This document shows, one piece after another, positions 26,410 to 38,930 of a stretch of DNA of 64,000 nucleotides (position 1 is the stretch's first letter; each line of letters starts with the position of its first letter). A program made the position numbers and the translations under genes. The notes beneath the pieces are model-generated. The model was not told where the DNA came from. It worked only from the letters and a program-made list of their open reading frames with translations, and searched no databases. The DNA comes from Steromphala cineraria (Eukaryota; Mollusca; Gastropoda; Trochida; Trochidae), in the NCBI GenBank assembly GCA_916613615.1, contig OU744731.1, forward strand, positions 56,984,289 to 57,048,288, read 5' to 3'.

Positions 26410-27420
26410 AGCCCCTGTCACAACCCATCGTGCGTGCAATTCGTTCGTACGTTTTTTGGGGAGGCCACGGTCGCTACGTTTTTCTGAAAACGTAGGGTGG
26501 ATTTATCAAGAACAGAGAGGGAGTTTGCCACACGCACGTTGTAAGCACGTCAAACGCACGTCGTACGTACATGGCCCGTCGCCACGTCTAGCAGTGAGGA
26601 GCTGCGTGCATCGTACGATGCGCACGTGGTACGTGCGTGTGGCGTGCGTACAACGTGCGTGTGATGTGCGATTGTCACATTGTCGTACGGGGGCCGTGCG
26701 TCTCACGTACAGTGTCCTTACACCACGCACGTTGTAAGTGCGTGCGAGTGCAATGAGGTTTTTCCCGCCCGATTGACAGGTGCTTGGTACACTATGTCAC
26801 ATGTGCTGGCGCCACAAGATGCCGCCCATTCCACCGCTCCGGGTCCTGATGCTGCAAGAGCAACTTCAGATGGCAGCACACTTCTTTGGCGGCATGTTCT
26901 CTTCAAATGATGTCAATCGTCCGTCGGCTCGGCTTATATCCTAAAAAAGGTGCCCAAAACGTGCGTTGTACGGGCTTACTCGGTACTTTGTACGTGCTTA
27001 CTCGGTACGATCGACGTGAGTTTTCTTTAATTATTTGATAGTTAAACTTTGGACGTGACGAGTAAGCACGAACTACGCACGCATAACGCACGTTGTACGC
27101 ACGTGCAACGTGCGTCGTTTGTAGAGAAAGTGTGAGTGGGTAAGCTTGAAAAAAACGCACAATGTCGGTGCGTTGTGCGTGCGGTTGTCGTACAGGGCAC
27201 GCACGTCGATCGTACGGAGGAAAATTCGCAGCCCGTTCGTAGACTGCACGCAGCGAAAGTTCTGCATGCACTAAAAGTTCTACGACGAGTCTGCGTGCTC
27301 CAAATTTGTCCAAAATTGGTACGGCGTCGGTACCGAGGACGCACGAATTCCCCAATTTACCCCACATTTTTGTCGGTAGACAGCACGCAGCTGCACGTAC
27401 GACGGGTTGTGACAGGGGCT
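26410..27420. mobile_element. CpG-rich non-autonomous TIR DNA element
   Basis: The left end AGCCCCTGTCACAACCC (26,410) is repeated inverted at the right end, finishing at 27,420. The TIRs match at about 27 of 29 positions. TTA flanks both sides (26,407-26,409 and 27,421-27,423), a 3-bp target duplication of the PIF/Harbinger kind. The interior is dense in ACGTGCG, CACGCACG and CGTACG motifs, unlike its AT-rich surroundings. No transposase is seen. Long open frames on both strands are a by-product of the lack of AT-rich stop codons. Confidence 0.8.
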
Positions 27421-30400
27421 TTAGTGGTTAACAATTACATAGTTATCTAGCCACTTACATTTCCATTTGACTTCATTCTAAATAGCTTATTTAACCTCTT
27501 AGTGTTCAATCAGTGTTCAATTAGTGTTTAACCCCAGTCGACTTGATTTCTTTGTGTTTTTGCTAAACTGATCCAAAATGGAAAGCTATTTGTCAAACAT
27601 ATCAACTTAAGACATATCTACAAATATTTGGGAATAAAGAATTTCTTTGAATGTCATTTAAGATAATTAATTCATTTGACTTTTTCTCGACATTCTTATA
27701 TTTGTAACAATTCATATTTGGAATCATCTGAAACTGAAGCATAATGTGTCTTGTGTGAGTCGCATGTTAAATAACAACTACTTTGTTTCCACTAAAAGCT
27801 AATCATATCACTGAAAGTTTCATTTTTTATTTGTGATTGCCCAAAAAATGTTGGTTCATATTGAATATACCATGTACCATGTTTTACCGAAACAAACAAC
27901 TAATTGTATAACAATGTCATCACTATTCTTATGATTATATTTGATTGATATCTGGTTCTCACAAATTAATCTATTATGGTTTTATACATAGGGATGAATT
28001 ATTTCTTCTTCAGGATATAAAGGTTTTCACGTTTCTTTGAGGATTGAGTTACATCCTTTCAAAAGAACCAAAAAGAATGGTTTCATTACTACGAAATTCT
28101 TAAGTATCTGAAAACAATCGCAAAAAATGTTTTTTGTTTGAAATACCTTAATCATATAATATTTTATACATTGACACATGTAGTTGAAGGTTTAGGGTCG
28201 ATGTTTAAAGTTTAATATTGTTCAGTTTGGGGTCAGCTCTCCTTTGAAGATCATTTTGTAGGGGTAAGGTTAATAAAAACATTGACCTAGTTGCACGCAG
28301 AGTTGGAACGCTGATACACTAATTAGTTCCGTAGGATGTGGACTAACAGACCCAAAAAAGACCCCTCACAACTGTGACAAATGCTTGCTTGACAATCTCT
28401 TCATGACTATAACTGAAAGCAGTGTCTTATTTGCATACACGGTTAGAGTGCTGACATGCTTATTAGTCGATTAAGATGTGACTCCCAGACACTGTGTCAG
28501 ACTGCTGAAGACACCATACCACGAATGCTCATCAATTCTATTTAGTTAAACCTCAACTTGAACAATGCAGAGTGCAGATATATTAATGGAGTCTACGGTT
28601 AAAGGTCAAATGTAACAGATCTTAGAGTAGAAGATATCCCATAGGAGACCCTTTGCAATTACGAGATTACTTTGATTGATCAATTTGTTTCTGAAGAGCT
28701 TACATTAAATGTTTTAACAAGTAACCAAAAGCTTAAGTTAATATCATCTTGTTTGTTCTTTTTTCATGCAAATGGATATTTTATGTTTTATCTTATTTTG
28801 AGGTGACATTACATTGACTGTTACATTGTTTATTAAATCCAATGTAATGTCATTTTGTGGGAATTTCGATTTGGTCATTATATCTTAACAAATTACTTTA
28901 TCGTCAAACACGTCATAAACGACAGATATTTTGACTGCCAGAGAGAATTCTACCATTCACCAAAATAGGCATGGGATCAAAATTTGAATATTCAGACTTT
29001 CTTCGTTCTGCAATATTCTGCAACACGTGTGTATGTTTGTATTCATGTGATCCAATATAAATAATGTATTATCAATATATTTTTTACATACAATCACGAT
29101 CTAAAAAAATTTGAGAACATCCTGGTTTGTTTATTCGTAAAGTCTTCATCTGACATTTTTACGTCACCTGAAAATCATAAATATTACACCTTATCACTTT
29201 GCTTTCTTGAAGGAGTGTTCGTTTTTTTCTAACAGGAGTAACATTTTTCTGCAAGAAAAGCAAACTTGACAATGTTTTCATTTTTGTAATATTTACTATC
29301 TGGCAATAAACAAACAACGATAATAAAATTTATGAGTTGGTATCTTTTCAAATATTCTCTTTTCACTATGGAGTTATCAGAATCCGAAGATATGACTTCC
29401 TCAGACAAAATGTGGGTGTTGCTTTATTAAGTTCCACATGTGTATTTAGCTTGTTTGACTTAGAAAATTTTCCTATTTAAAATTAATTCGTAACAATATC
29501 AGTTTCATCTTTTTCGGAGGAGTGTCATGATATCAGTTCAGTTTAAACATAGCTTTCATAAATCGATATCATGGCAAAAATTTGATTGTGCGAAACATCA
29601 AGAGGAAATATTGGTTGAGTTTGGATACAACTCTTTCTTTAAAGATGTACAATTCTCTATGGTGGAAGTCATTTTGAAAAGCTCATAGAGGCACGTGATG
29701 ATAGAAATACTACTACTACTCCGTGAGACAAATTCGAAGCATAAGTGAAATCTACAAATTGTGACTGAATTATAGTATTCTTGTTTAAAATATTAGTTCA
29801 ATATAAAGAATGTAAAATCTTGTCTGTAGCACTTGGCATGTATATTTTGATGCGAATTTATTATTTATTATTGGCGGTAAACAAATCTTATTGCTGGAAA
29901 ATGACATTTAGTATTTGTTCGACATATATTAAGTGGAAATATAAACTCAAGGAGGAAAACATCAAAGATAATCTATAAAGACTATAAAATTTGAATTTGG
30001 GAACCATGTTATATATACAAACTCTTGTAATAATATCGTATCAATATATCAAAACTGCCATCCTCTATGAAACCGGAGCCATGACTACAAAAGCCACAAC
30101 TTCTATAGCGTCTGTATGTGAGTGTATAGCTGCTTCATCATTGGCGTGAATGGAGGCCTGTAAAGTGGAGGTAGTTTCTTCTCAATTTATCATACACAAT
30201 AACTCTCAACTGTCATCTCTATCAGTGAGGTATAACTATGTAAATTGTTTCTATCTTTGGTAAATTTATAAATTTGATCAATGATAAGATGTATTAAACA
30301 TCAGGAAGTTTGTAATTTGTAAGGGTAAGTTCACAATGGTCCATAAACAGTTTGATGAACCCATCATGGTCATCAAAAAAGAAACTGTCATTGACAGGAC

Positions 30401-30928
30401 ACTACAAAAAAAGTCAACAAGAATAAAGTATTATTGACAAACCATATAAAGCATAAAAAGTTGTGTCACTACAAAAGTGCTTGATATGTATTTCAACCAT
30501 GCTATGTTTAGGAACTTTTTAAAGCTTATTTGATTTCATGTTTCAATATGTTTCTATTATGAGAGCATTAACCTTTGGTAAGATATTGGTCAAAAGAACT
30601 TTTCACACGCAAAATCCTTCTGAAATAAGATAAGATTGATGGGTAAAAGTTATTCAAGGTGGGTAGATAGCTAAGGCAATGATTATGTTTTACTTGACAA
30701 TAAAATGTAACCATTTTATTTCATTTTCCAGTCAACATTGGAAGTGAAAAGCACCATTATCATACTTGCATGCGGTTCGGGATGAAAGTTAGCCATTGAG
30801 AATATAAATACATCACTTGGTAGAAAAATGTTTTGTTGAAATTTTGATATCAAATTAAGATTTTTTTTTAAACAATAACATACTTATTTCGACGCCCAAA
30901 GAACAGTACCCCCTGTAAAAACACCATA

Positions 30929-31068
30929 CACAGGAGAAAATATAGCAGTTTAATGATGTTCACTGACCAGGAAATTCCGAATTTCATGATCAGTGAACGT
31001 CAGTATACTTGGGGTACACAAAAATTTCCTGCTCATTAAATGCCCCGTATATAAAATGTCATTAAACT
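30929..31068. mobile_element. Palindrome-bearing insertion private to copy B
   Basis: Copies A (about 463) and C (about 640 bases into C's common block) run straight through this place, while B has about 140 extra bases. The insert holds a near-perfect 41-bp palindrome at 30,958-30,998 (GTTCACTGACC ... GATCAGTGAAC). AGTTTAATGA and its inverse TCATTAAACT lie near its two ends. This fits a small foldback-type non-autonomous element. Confidence 0.65.
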
Positions 31069-33669
31069 CTTGTTTTCGATGGGTATCAACTTGGGCAGCA
31101 ATGAATAACTTATTCAGAGTAAAATATAATGAAGACGGTTTTCAAGTGTATATTTAGATAGGAAGTTATGAGACGGCCACACTTGATTCGCCTTCATGTC
31201 GGCTGCAATATCTCCTGTTTTATGAATTTTGATCCGATTTTCCCTAGGTTGGTGACAACATTTTGCAAAAACATACAAGGGAAACAGTAAAACTATTGAA
31301 TATTGAACTCTGAAAATGGGTCTTCAATGGCAGACACGCTATTGTAAAATACTTTGTCACAAAATATCAATGCCACCTATTACCACTGTGATGTAAAGAT
31401 TGAAATTAGGTTTGACAACATTTGATTTGAAAGGTGTTTGAAAAAGGGGAAGTACGCAAAATTGAGAAAACAGCTTTGAAAAAAAAGAATTGCAAGAAGT
31501 TTGGGAGAAAGAGAACATAGGAACTTTCCTCAGATATCCAATTATAGATTCGTCGTTGCTTTTTGTTTTGCTTATAGTACCATTTATTGCGCGAGACACA
31601 AAGGAGAGATCTGAACCAAAGTAGTAATGATTGCATTTATAGAAAGTCTTCAAGAGGTGTTTTAAAAAGAAAATGAGAGAAATAACATTTAGACGACTTC
31701 ACCTTTAAAAGTTTGATTTCTAGATTTGGATTTTTTAACGGTAATGAGTTTTGTTTGAGTAATGAAGCAAAACATTACACATCATAAACGTCAATCTGTC
31801 TTATTTATTTACTGCTTAAAAAAAGTTTCAGAAATAAAATTGTCTCGTTGACATGAGGGATTTGCAGCACATTGTTTTCATTCTGTCTACTTAAACGTCA
31901 ATCTCTCTTCTGTCTGATTTATAAAAAAGTTTAAGTCTCGACAATCTTCATTCACTGTTATCAATTAACTAATTAAGTCATGCTTTTATTAATAAATGAG
32001 AACATAACTAAAAAATAACAATATGCTTTTGGTAATTTAGAATTTTGTCATTAAATCTTAAACTTCAAGTCACTAGTGATTATCAATAGCCTACCTTCAT
32101 TGTATAAAGACTGTGATATAAAAATAGACAAAAAAGGTTCGGCAACATTTGTTTAGACAGTTGTGGAAAAAAAGGAAGCATGCAACTTGAAAAGACTTTG
32201 ACAAAGAAAGAAAGGAAAGGAACTTTTCTCATATATCAGATTAAAGGTGCGTTTTTGCTTCTTTTTTTTACTATACGTTGCTTTCATTGCGTGTGAGACA
32301 AGAACCAGATTGAACTGAAGCAGTAACGATTGCATAGCTTTAAAGATATCGTGAGATGTTTTTATAAGAAAAAAATCATGAGGATTTAAAATGAGGGCAA
32401 TAACTTGATACTATTATATTCTACAACAAACACATTGTTTACCTGTGACAGTGTGGTTTACAAATAATAACTAGGAACATATGAACTGCAAAACATTTTT
32501 CTGATATCTTCATTTTATATTAGTGTCTATGACATTCAAACATGCGTTTATCAGTGAGCACAATCTGTGTACATAAATGTTGAACGATTTCTTATAAACC
32601 TGACAGTCAGGTCCTTTTAATATTTTCTTTTTGAAGACTACAGTAAGACTTTCCCGTATTTTGAGTTAATAAAGAGGAAATAAGACAAAGATATACTAAG
32701 GGTGAAGAATTTTGAACCTTTACAGACATTAACGAGTACTGACATCAAGACATAAAGCAATTCGACAGTTTGTAGTTGATTAGTCCATTGTAAGTCTGAA
32801 CATAATGAATTCAGTGGGTTTAGATTCATCCTTTAGATCCATCAATTCAAGAACAGGGTGATAGACCCTCTAACTCAACTGTGAGCCATCATCTTCTAGC
32901 TTGTTTTTTTCTCTTGTTAGCAATCATACTTCAAGCGCCACTGTCAAACTTGCATGCGGTTCATCATGAAAATTAGCTTTTGAGAAATGCATCCCTCGGT
33001 AAGATAATTTTTAGTCGAAAATTTGGTAAAAAATTTACATTTTTAACTCAATAACAAAATACTTTATTAAACGTCCAAAGTATATTACCCTCTGAAAAAG
33101 TGCCAGAGCATTTAACAAACCCCTTTTGGTGAGGTCATCATTATCTGTGTAGGATTTACAATAAGTACCTGATAAGGAGAAAAACATCTGGTCTTGCAAG
33201 ACTAAGACGGCTTTCAAGAATATGTTTAGGAAAATCAAATTGTGAGATGGCCACACTTCATTCTCTGTTTCCATCATTTTGGTAAATTGTCTCCTTTTAA
33301 ATGAATTTTGGTCCGATTTTCTCTAGGTTTGTAGAATAAAAAATACAATGAATATAGTAAAAATTCTTTTAAAATATTGAACTTTACTACACTTTGAATT
33401 TGGGTCTGAAATATTTTATGATGTCGGAAAATACATGTAACCCCCTACGACAGGTCTCCTCAAAATGATATAGATGTCAAGGAACATGTAACTGAAGAAA
33501 AGCAGTAGACTTACTGAGTTTGTACTAATAGAGTTTGTACAGGAAATAAAAGGTTAAGAACTTAAAATGTTTGCAGATTAATTTGTGGAACCCTGACACC
33601 TTGACAAGAAACAACGTTTGCTGTGACAGATCAATTATGTAATCCATTTTCAGTCTGAGGCTCTTGCAG

Positions 33670-33972
33670 CGGTGATGTAGCCAAGTTGAGTGAGTCTACC
33701 CACCCGGAAGACTTTGATTTGAGTCGAGGTTGCGAGCTACTAGGATACATTAAGAGATTGGAGCTGTTTCTGCCTTGCTTGACACTCAGCATTATGAAGT
33801 CAGAACAACGTTTAACTGGTGCACAGTGGCTGCCAGATATAATACACAAGGAATTTCCAATGTACAATGTATTCTCATTTCCAACAGAGGCAGTTCGAAT
33901 CATTAAATCCTGGTCTGATCTCTGTTGTAATTCGAGCAGTTTTCGGGTTTCTGACACATTTATCCACAAACT
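33670..33972 (+). pseudogene. Candidate isolated exon or exon remnant
   Basis: A 303-base block follows a ctcttgcag acceptor and ends at a good donor (AACT|gtaaga), with the same phase at both ends. Its frame reads GDVAKLSEST, then LLGYIKRLELFLPCL, a QWLPDIIHKEFP segment and VRIIKSWSDLCC without a stop, and it is less AT-rich than its flanks. I do not recognise the family. The opposite strand is also open here, no neighbouring exon was found, and copies A and C have lost the region. It may therefore be a remnant or chance. Confidence 0.35.
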
Positions 33973-34410
33973 GTAAGATTTCAGTGAATAAAAGCACTGA
34001 CTTCGACAAATACTTTGACTCCTTGTCACATTACCATGTTATGTAGAGAAGACATGGATGGTGACTGATGGATGGCTCTGGTCTCCCTAAGCGTCGGATC
34101 AATGAACAAAGACAAACAATCTTCTTTTCAAAGAAAACTATTCATCTTCTAATGCACAGTTAATCTTGTGTTACAATCGAACAACAACTTCGAGTGCTAT
34201 AGCCAGAATTACACATCACCTTTACACAAACACGAAAGTGTCTGCTTTAGGAATATTTTCAAATTTCAGAAACAATTTCTGACCCCTTATAATGCTCCAG
34301 TCACAGAACATATGATATTTATTGAACCAGTAGCATTGAAATTATTCATGCTACTATCCATTACATAATAGGGTGGATATCCTTTGTTCAAAACTTACGT
34401 TATGCCTTTA

Positions 34411-34541
34411 ATGACGAGGAAAATATAGATGACAACTTCTTTACTCATGTTATGCGACGTTTCGACACAGGTTCTTGTGTTGTTATCAAACGTCACATAC
34501 CATAAATAAAGAAGTTGTCATTCATATATTCCTGTTCATTA
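34411..34541. repeat. Hairpin element in copy B
   Basis: This is the orthologous position of the copy A hairpin. Arms contain GATGACAACTTCTTTACTCA and its partner around AAAGAAGTTGTCATTCATAT. The loop keeps CTTGTGTTGTTATCAA. Flanks align with copies A and C. Confidence 0.7.
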
Positions 34542-36430
34542 TTTTCATTCCAACTTCTAAACTGGCTCTAAAGTCTAATAATGCCTGTTTAAAGTGAAAT
34601 ATGCGTGTTTGTTTTGTTTGCGTATGACAAAAATGAAACAATGTTTTCTTTTGAATTTTCTCCCCAAATTGAAACTAATTCAAGTCATTATTTTAGAGCA
34701 TCTTTTCCTGAGCATGATTAAGAAAGAGCAACTAATTAGGTTTTTTCATTTGAAGCACCATATTCACGTCACTAGTTTCAATAAACCTCACCTATTTAAA
34801 CTGAAAGTCTTTTCGCTTTTGCTAACGCACATTACTCTTATCTAAAAAATAAAATGACCATCTGTTCAAGTAACGTTTAATTGCCCAAAAAATGAAATGC
34901 GAAATTAACTGCTCTTAGTAAATAAAACATGTTGTTATTCAGAGAGTAATGTTTTTATCTGAAATACAAATTAAGTTGCTAAAACTCGAATTTGTTATAA
35001 TAACCGTAGTTCTTTAGCAAAACAAATGTCTTTTCTTTGAAGGCTTCAGAAGAAAAGCTTCAACATTAAGTGAACTTATGTTAGGCATACAATTAAAGAT
35101 TCATTGTCGTTTCTTTTTCTTTGAAAGTTGATTTTTTTTGCGTAAGGGAAGGTATAGATAATGAAGTGAAACAGCGAGGATACATTTGATTAAAAGTCGT
35201 CGAGAGATTTCTTTTTAAATTACGACAATAACATTAAGACAATTTTGCCTTGATAACATTTCTTACAATTCTGGTGTAAGTTAATATTTCAAGTTCTGTC
35301 TGCATCTGACATATTGTTTTACAATGAAAATTCAGTCATCTCACCCATGTTTTCAATGTGTCCAGAAACACTGACTGGAAACATTTTTGACGATATTATC
35401 CAACTTATCTTAACTTCATCTAGCTGTGATGACATTGTAACATGTATCTTTATATGAGAACAAAGGTTTGAAATACACCAAAAAAGGTTGGATAATCCTC
35501 TAGGTTAAATAACCTGACAGCAAAAATGTTATTGCTTTCTTTCCATTTTAAACCTTCAAAGAAGAATTTCAAAAAACTTTTTTCAGAATAAAAAGAAAAT
35601 ATCATCAGGAAATACCAAAGGCGGAAACCTTCAAGTTTCTACAGACATGTTGACAAAATCCTGATATCCAGAATTGAAGCAATGTTCGTTGCGGCAGGTT
35701 AATTATGTAACCTATTGTGAGCAAGAATTTGGAGTCCTAGACATTTAGGATGAGTGTAGGTTAGAGGGACATTATCACGTTTTTAGGTATATTTAATGAC
35801 CTGGCGAAAGAAAAGAGTGAATTTTAAATCAAATACAGAATGATAACCCTGTCTAGTTCAGCTGGGCGAATCCTATTCCTAACTTATATGGAGAAAATAA
35901 GATAAGATAAATAAAGCTAACTTTATTTATGTCATTTAATTTCGTTTAATTAATTAAGCAAAGTGCTACTAAACCAAATCTCCGAAAATATTCTTTTGAC
36001 ATATACTCTCGAGGCTTCAGGAAATGCCAAATATGGAGAAATTTGGGCAATTGGGAAATCCTTTAAGCATAATATCTAGCGGCTGAGTTGAGATTTTTAG
36101 CATTGTAGCATAATTGAATAGCGCTTGGGGAATGGGATTCCAATGTCAATAAATGTTTAAAACAGTTTAAATAATAAAACAGCTACCAGTTTGATTAGAT
36201 TATTTTGTTGATTGTATATATTTAAATATAGAAATTGTTTAGTCAGAATTTGTGATCTTTTTTATATTACAAAGTCACCTAATTAATTGATTAACTGTTG
36301 GGCCAAAGTAATGATTGATAACTCAATACTTCAGACTGTTTTGTAGCAGAAATAGCAACTGATTATTTGTCTTGCTTTTGTTCATGAAAGGTTTCTAGGA
36401 TGGCATATTTACTCTTTACCCGACTCTAGA

Positions 36431-38930
36431 CATAAGACATGCCACAGTTGTAAGTATTTGGGGTTTTTTTTTCACCTCTGCTTCATGTTTAAAACAATAT
36501 TTTACTTGCATCAGTATCTACAAACTGTTGGGTATAAACCAGATTTAGAGCATCAGAAGATGAAATATCAAAATGGTTCACATAGAGTTATATAAGATTT
36601 ATATAGAAGACAAGGTCATCTGTAATAGTAACATATCCTCCAGAGGGAAAACATCAAAGATAAGTCTCGAATTCATTGTACACAGACTCTCTTAATGTGA
36701 ATGTTTCGATCATCTCTTAAAATTAAAAATCACAAAGGTAAACTGACAAACACTTTGAACTTGAACATGATGCTGTACGTTTTGGAAATAGTGAGTTGTA
36801 GTCATTTATACATGAATCATAGTGAACATAATAAGTAATATTTTTTCTAGGACCTTAAGGCAAATGCAGCATAAATATTTGTGTCACTCAAAAGTGTTTG
36901 ATATGTATTGTGTAAAGTGTTTGATATGTTGAAGGAACTTATCAAAGCTTATCAAAACTTATCAAAGATTTTGTAAGCCCTTTTCCCCATCAGACAGGTG
37001 GCTTACCATGAAAGAACACTGTACTCTTACATCTGTATTTAATATTTACAAAAACTGTCAAATTGATTAATTGATCATGGTTTACTTTCAAAAAGGTGTG
37101 AATGACAGTAGACATGTAACTGAAGATGAGACAAGAAAAAAACAATTTCTGGTGAAACACTCACTGAAAACACCAGTGATTACAGTGGTACGAACATGAA
37201 AGTTTGTTCGTTCTTACCAAAAAAATAACTGAGATTATAATTGTAATATTAAGAATAGTGTATAGTAATTGATTTTTATGAGTTACAGACATGCTATGAG
37301 CCACTTGACAATAACATGTTCATTATTTGCTCAATTCATTAAACAATTGAACTTTATTTCATGTTAATAAGACTTTCAATTTGACTTTAGGTTATAGTTA
37401 TTCCCTTGTCATCACATTATTATTCCCGGGGCACATAGTGGAATGCGGTTATAGGTTTGGGTTCCGTCCATGCGTCTGGCGTCCCTCCTTCCGAGTTTAA
37501 GGGGATAAATTTTCTCAAAATGTATTCAAGAAATTTGCTATCTGTACTCAGAGCATCAATGCCTTGATGGAGTTATAAACTCAGAATTGTACAATTATCT
37601 TTCACAGGGTTAATGCGATTGTTCCGTGTTTGCGGACTCTAGTGAGGTTAATGCAATTCCATATTACAGAATTATGGCCCATGTTGGAAAATAGTTCGAT
37701 CTGTAATGAAAACTAATTTGTGGTGGACGTTGATGACCATGTCCTCTTGTTTGAATTTTGTATAACAAATAAAATATTTCTATCAGATACAGTTTCATTG
37801 ATGTTCATTTCAGTCAGGAAATACTAATTCTAATGCACTAGTGTCATCAACAAAGAATTGTTTCTTTGGGTATTGTTCTTTTATTGGTGAATTCTTAATG
37901 AAACAATACAACAGAAATGACTTCTGAGACCTCAGGAAAATAAAAAAGGTGAAGAACTGTGAACGTCTTCAGGCCGATGTGAAATTGTTGCTGGAACCTA
38001 GGGGCTCTGTTAGCTTTTGCTGATCAATTGCTTGTTAATTTTAACGTTTTAACGGTGAGGCTTAAGTAATTTATCATGCAGGATTAACCATTAAATTCAA
38101 TTATCGTGATACATGTCTTTTCGGTAAAGTGCCTAAGGTTTAAGACAAATAGCAATGAGAAATGTAAACAGGAAAGCTCAACAAAAAGAAATTCAATGAA
38201 AAAGTAAACAAGCTTGCTTGAGAAGCAATTTTCAGAAAATGAAGGTTTGAAAGTGGCGCTGGATTAGTTTTTTATTCTTTCCAATGGATAAAATACTTTG
38301 TTAGGCACCTCGATTTTCCCTATCTGAAGGTGACAATTGCATGAAATGTTGTGCATATGTTGTATTATATTTTATCAACATGTACCTATGGAGAGAAGAT
38401 AATTAAAATTCTGATTACATTCAAAACTTTTATATATCTCGATTATCCTCGGAAATGACGTTTCTTTCCACTTAAAAGAAATTGACAATATCTGACCTTT
38501 GATGTATGCACAAAGACCTTTATAAAGCACCCCCTATATTTTAAATTATTTGGTGTTCTTTGAATATTCTAATTATAACTTGATGTATTGGCCACTCTAT
38601 ATATAGAAATAGCGTTTTTATTGACTATATAGTTTAACCAAAAATCTCCAAATATGAGAAAAATTGAGAGAAAACTGATAATAATTGTTGTCATTGGGGA
38701 AGAAACTACACAATAAAATTTAGATTTTGACAAATATTTAACAAACCTTTTTATCATTCATGAAAATAGGCTAGCAGAACATTAAATTTTCTTAGTACTT
38801 TTTTCAACAATAATTGAGAAAATGCCTAAATCTCTTTGACTTGAATTTTCTTAGTACTTTTTTCAACAATAATTGAGAAAATGCCTAAATCTCATTTACT
38901 TGAATTTGTTCTTTGCATAGGGCGGAGGTT
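36431..38930. other. Spacer between copies B and C
   Basis: AT-rich with no supported gene. At 37,426-37,500 a GC-richer piece begins TTCCCGGGGCACATAGTGGA, which looks like one end of another dispersed element, followed by eroded sequence to about 37,640. A diverged relative of the internal module of the large duplication lies near 37,950. Confidence 0.4.
38785..38905. repeat. 59-bp tandem duplication
   Basis: TTTTCTTAGTACTTTTTTCA, followed by the same 40 bases, occurs at 38,787 and again 59 bases later. The copies are nearly identical. Confidence 0.95.

Larger units (their letters stand above)
28250..36430 (+). repeat. Large non-coding duplication, copy B (most complete)
   Basis: Similarity to copy C starts near 28,270 (GTTGCACGCAGAGTTGGAACG, compared with 38,980) and continues through 29,700, 30,060 (ACTGCCATCCTCTATGAAAC, identical at 39,783) and 30,470 to about 36,430, which matches 46,090. 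It retains about 950 bp (33,425-34,385) that copy C lacks and about 1.35 kb that copy A lacks. It carries one candidate exon and a palindromic insertion, listed separately. It is otherwise AT-rich and non-coding. Confidence 0.8.

Noticed and set aside
26903..27367. 154-codon minus-strand frame and several overlapping frames on both strands
   Set aside because: They lie inside the CpG-rich transposon, where stop codons are rare by composition; overlapping frames in all directions argue against coding.
31357..31653. 98-codon minus-strand frame shared with 41,009-41,341
   Set aside because: The similarity follows the large duplication; copy A has stops in the same frame and the composition is AT-driven, so no sign of protein-level constraint.
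33631..34029. 132-codon minus-strand frame overlapping the candidate exon
   Set aside because: It looks like the antisense shadow of the plus-strand block, which has better splice-like ends; neither is proven.
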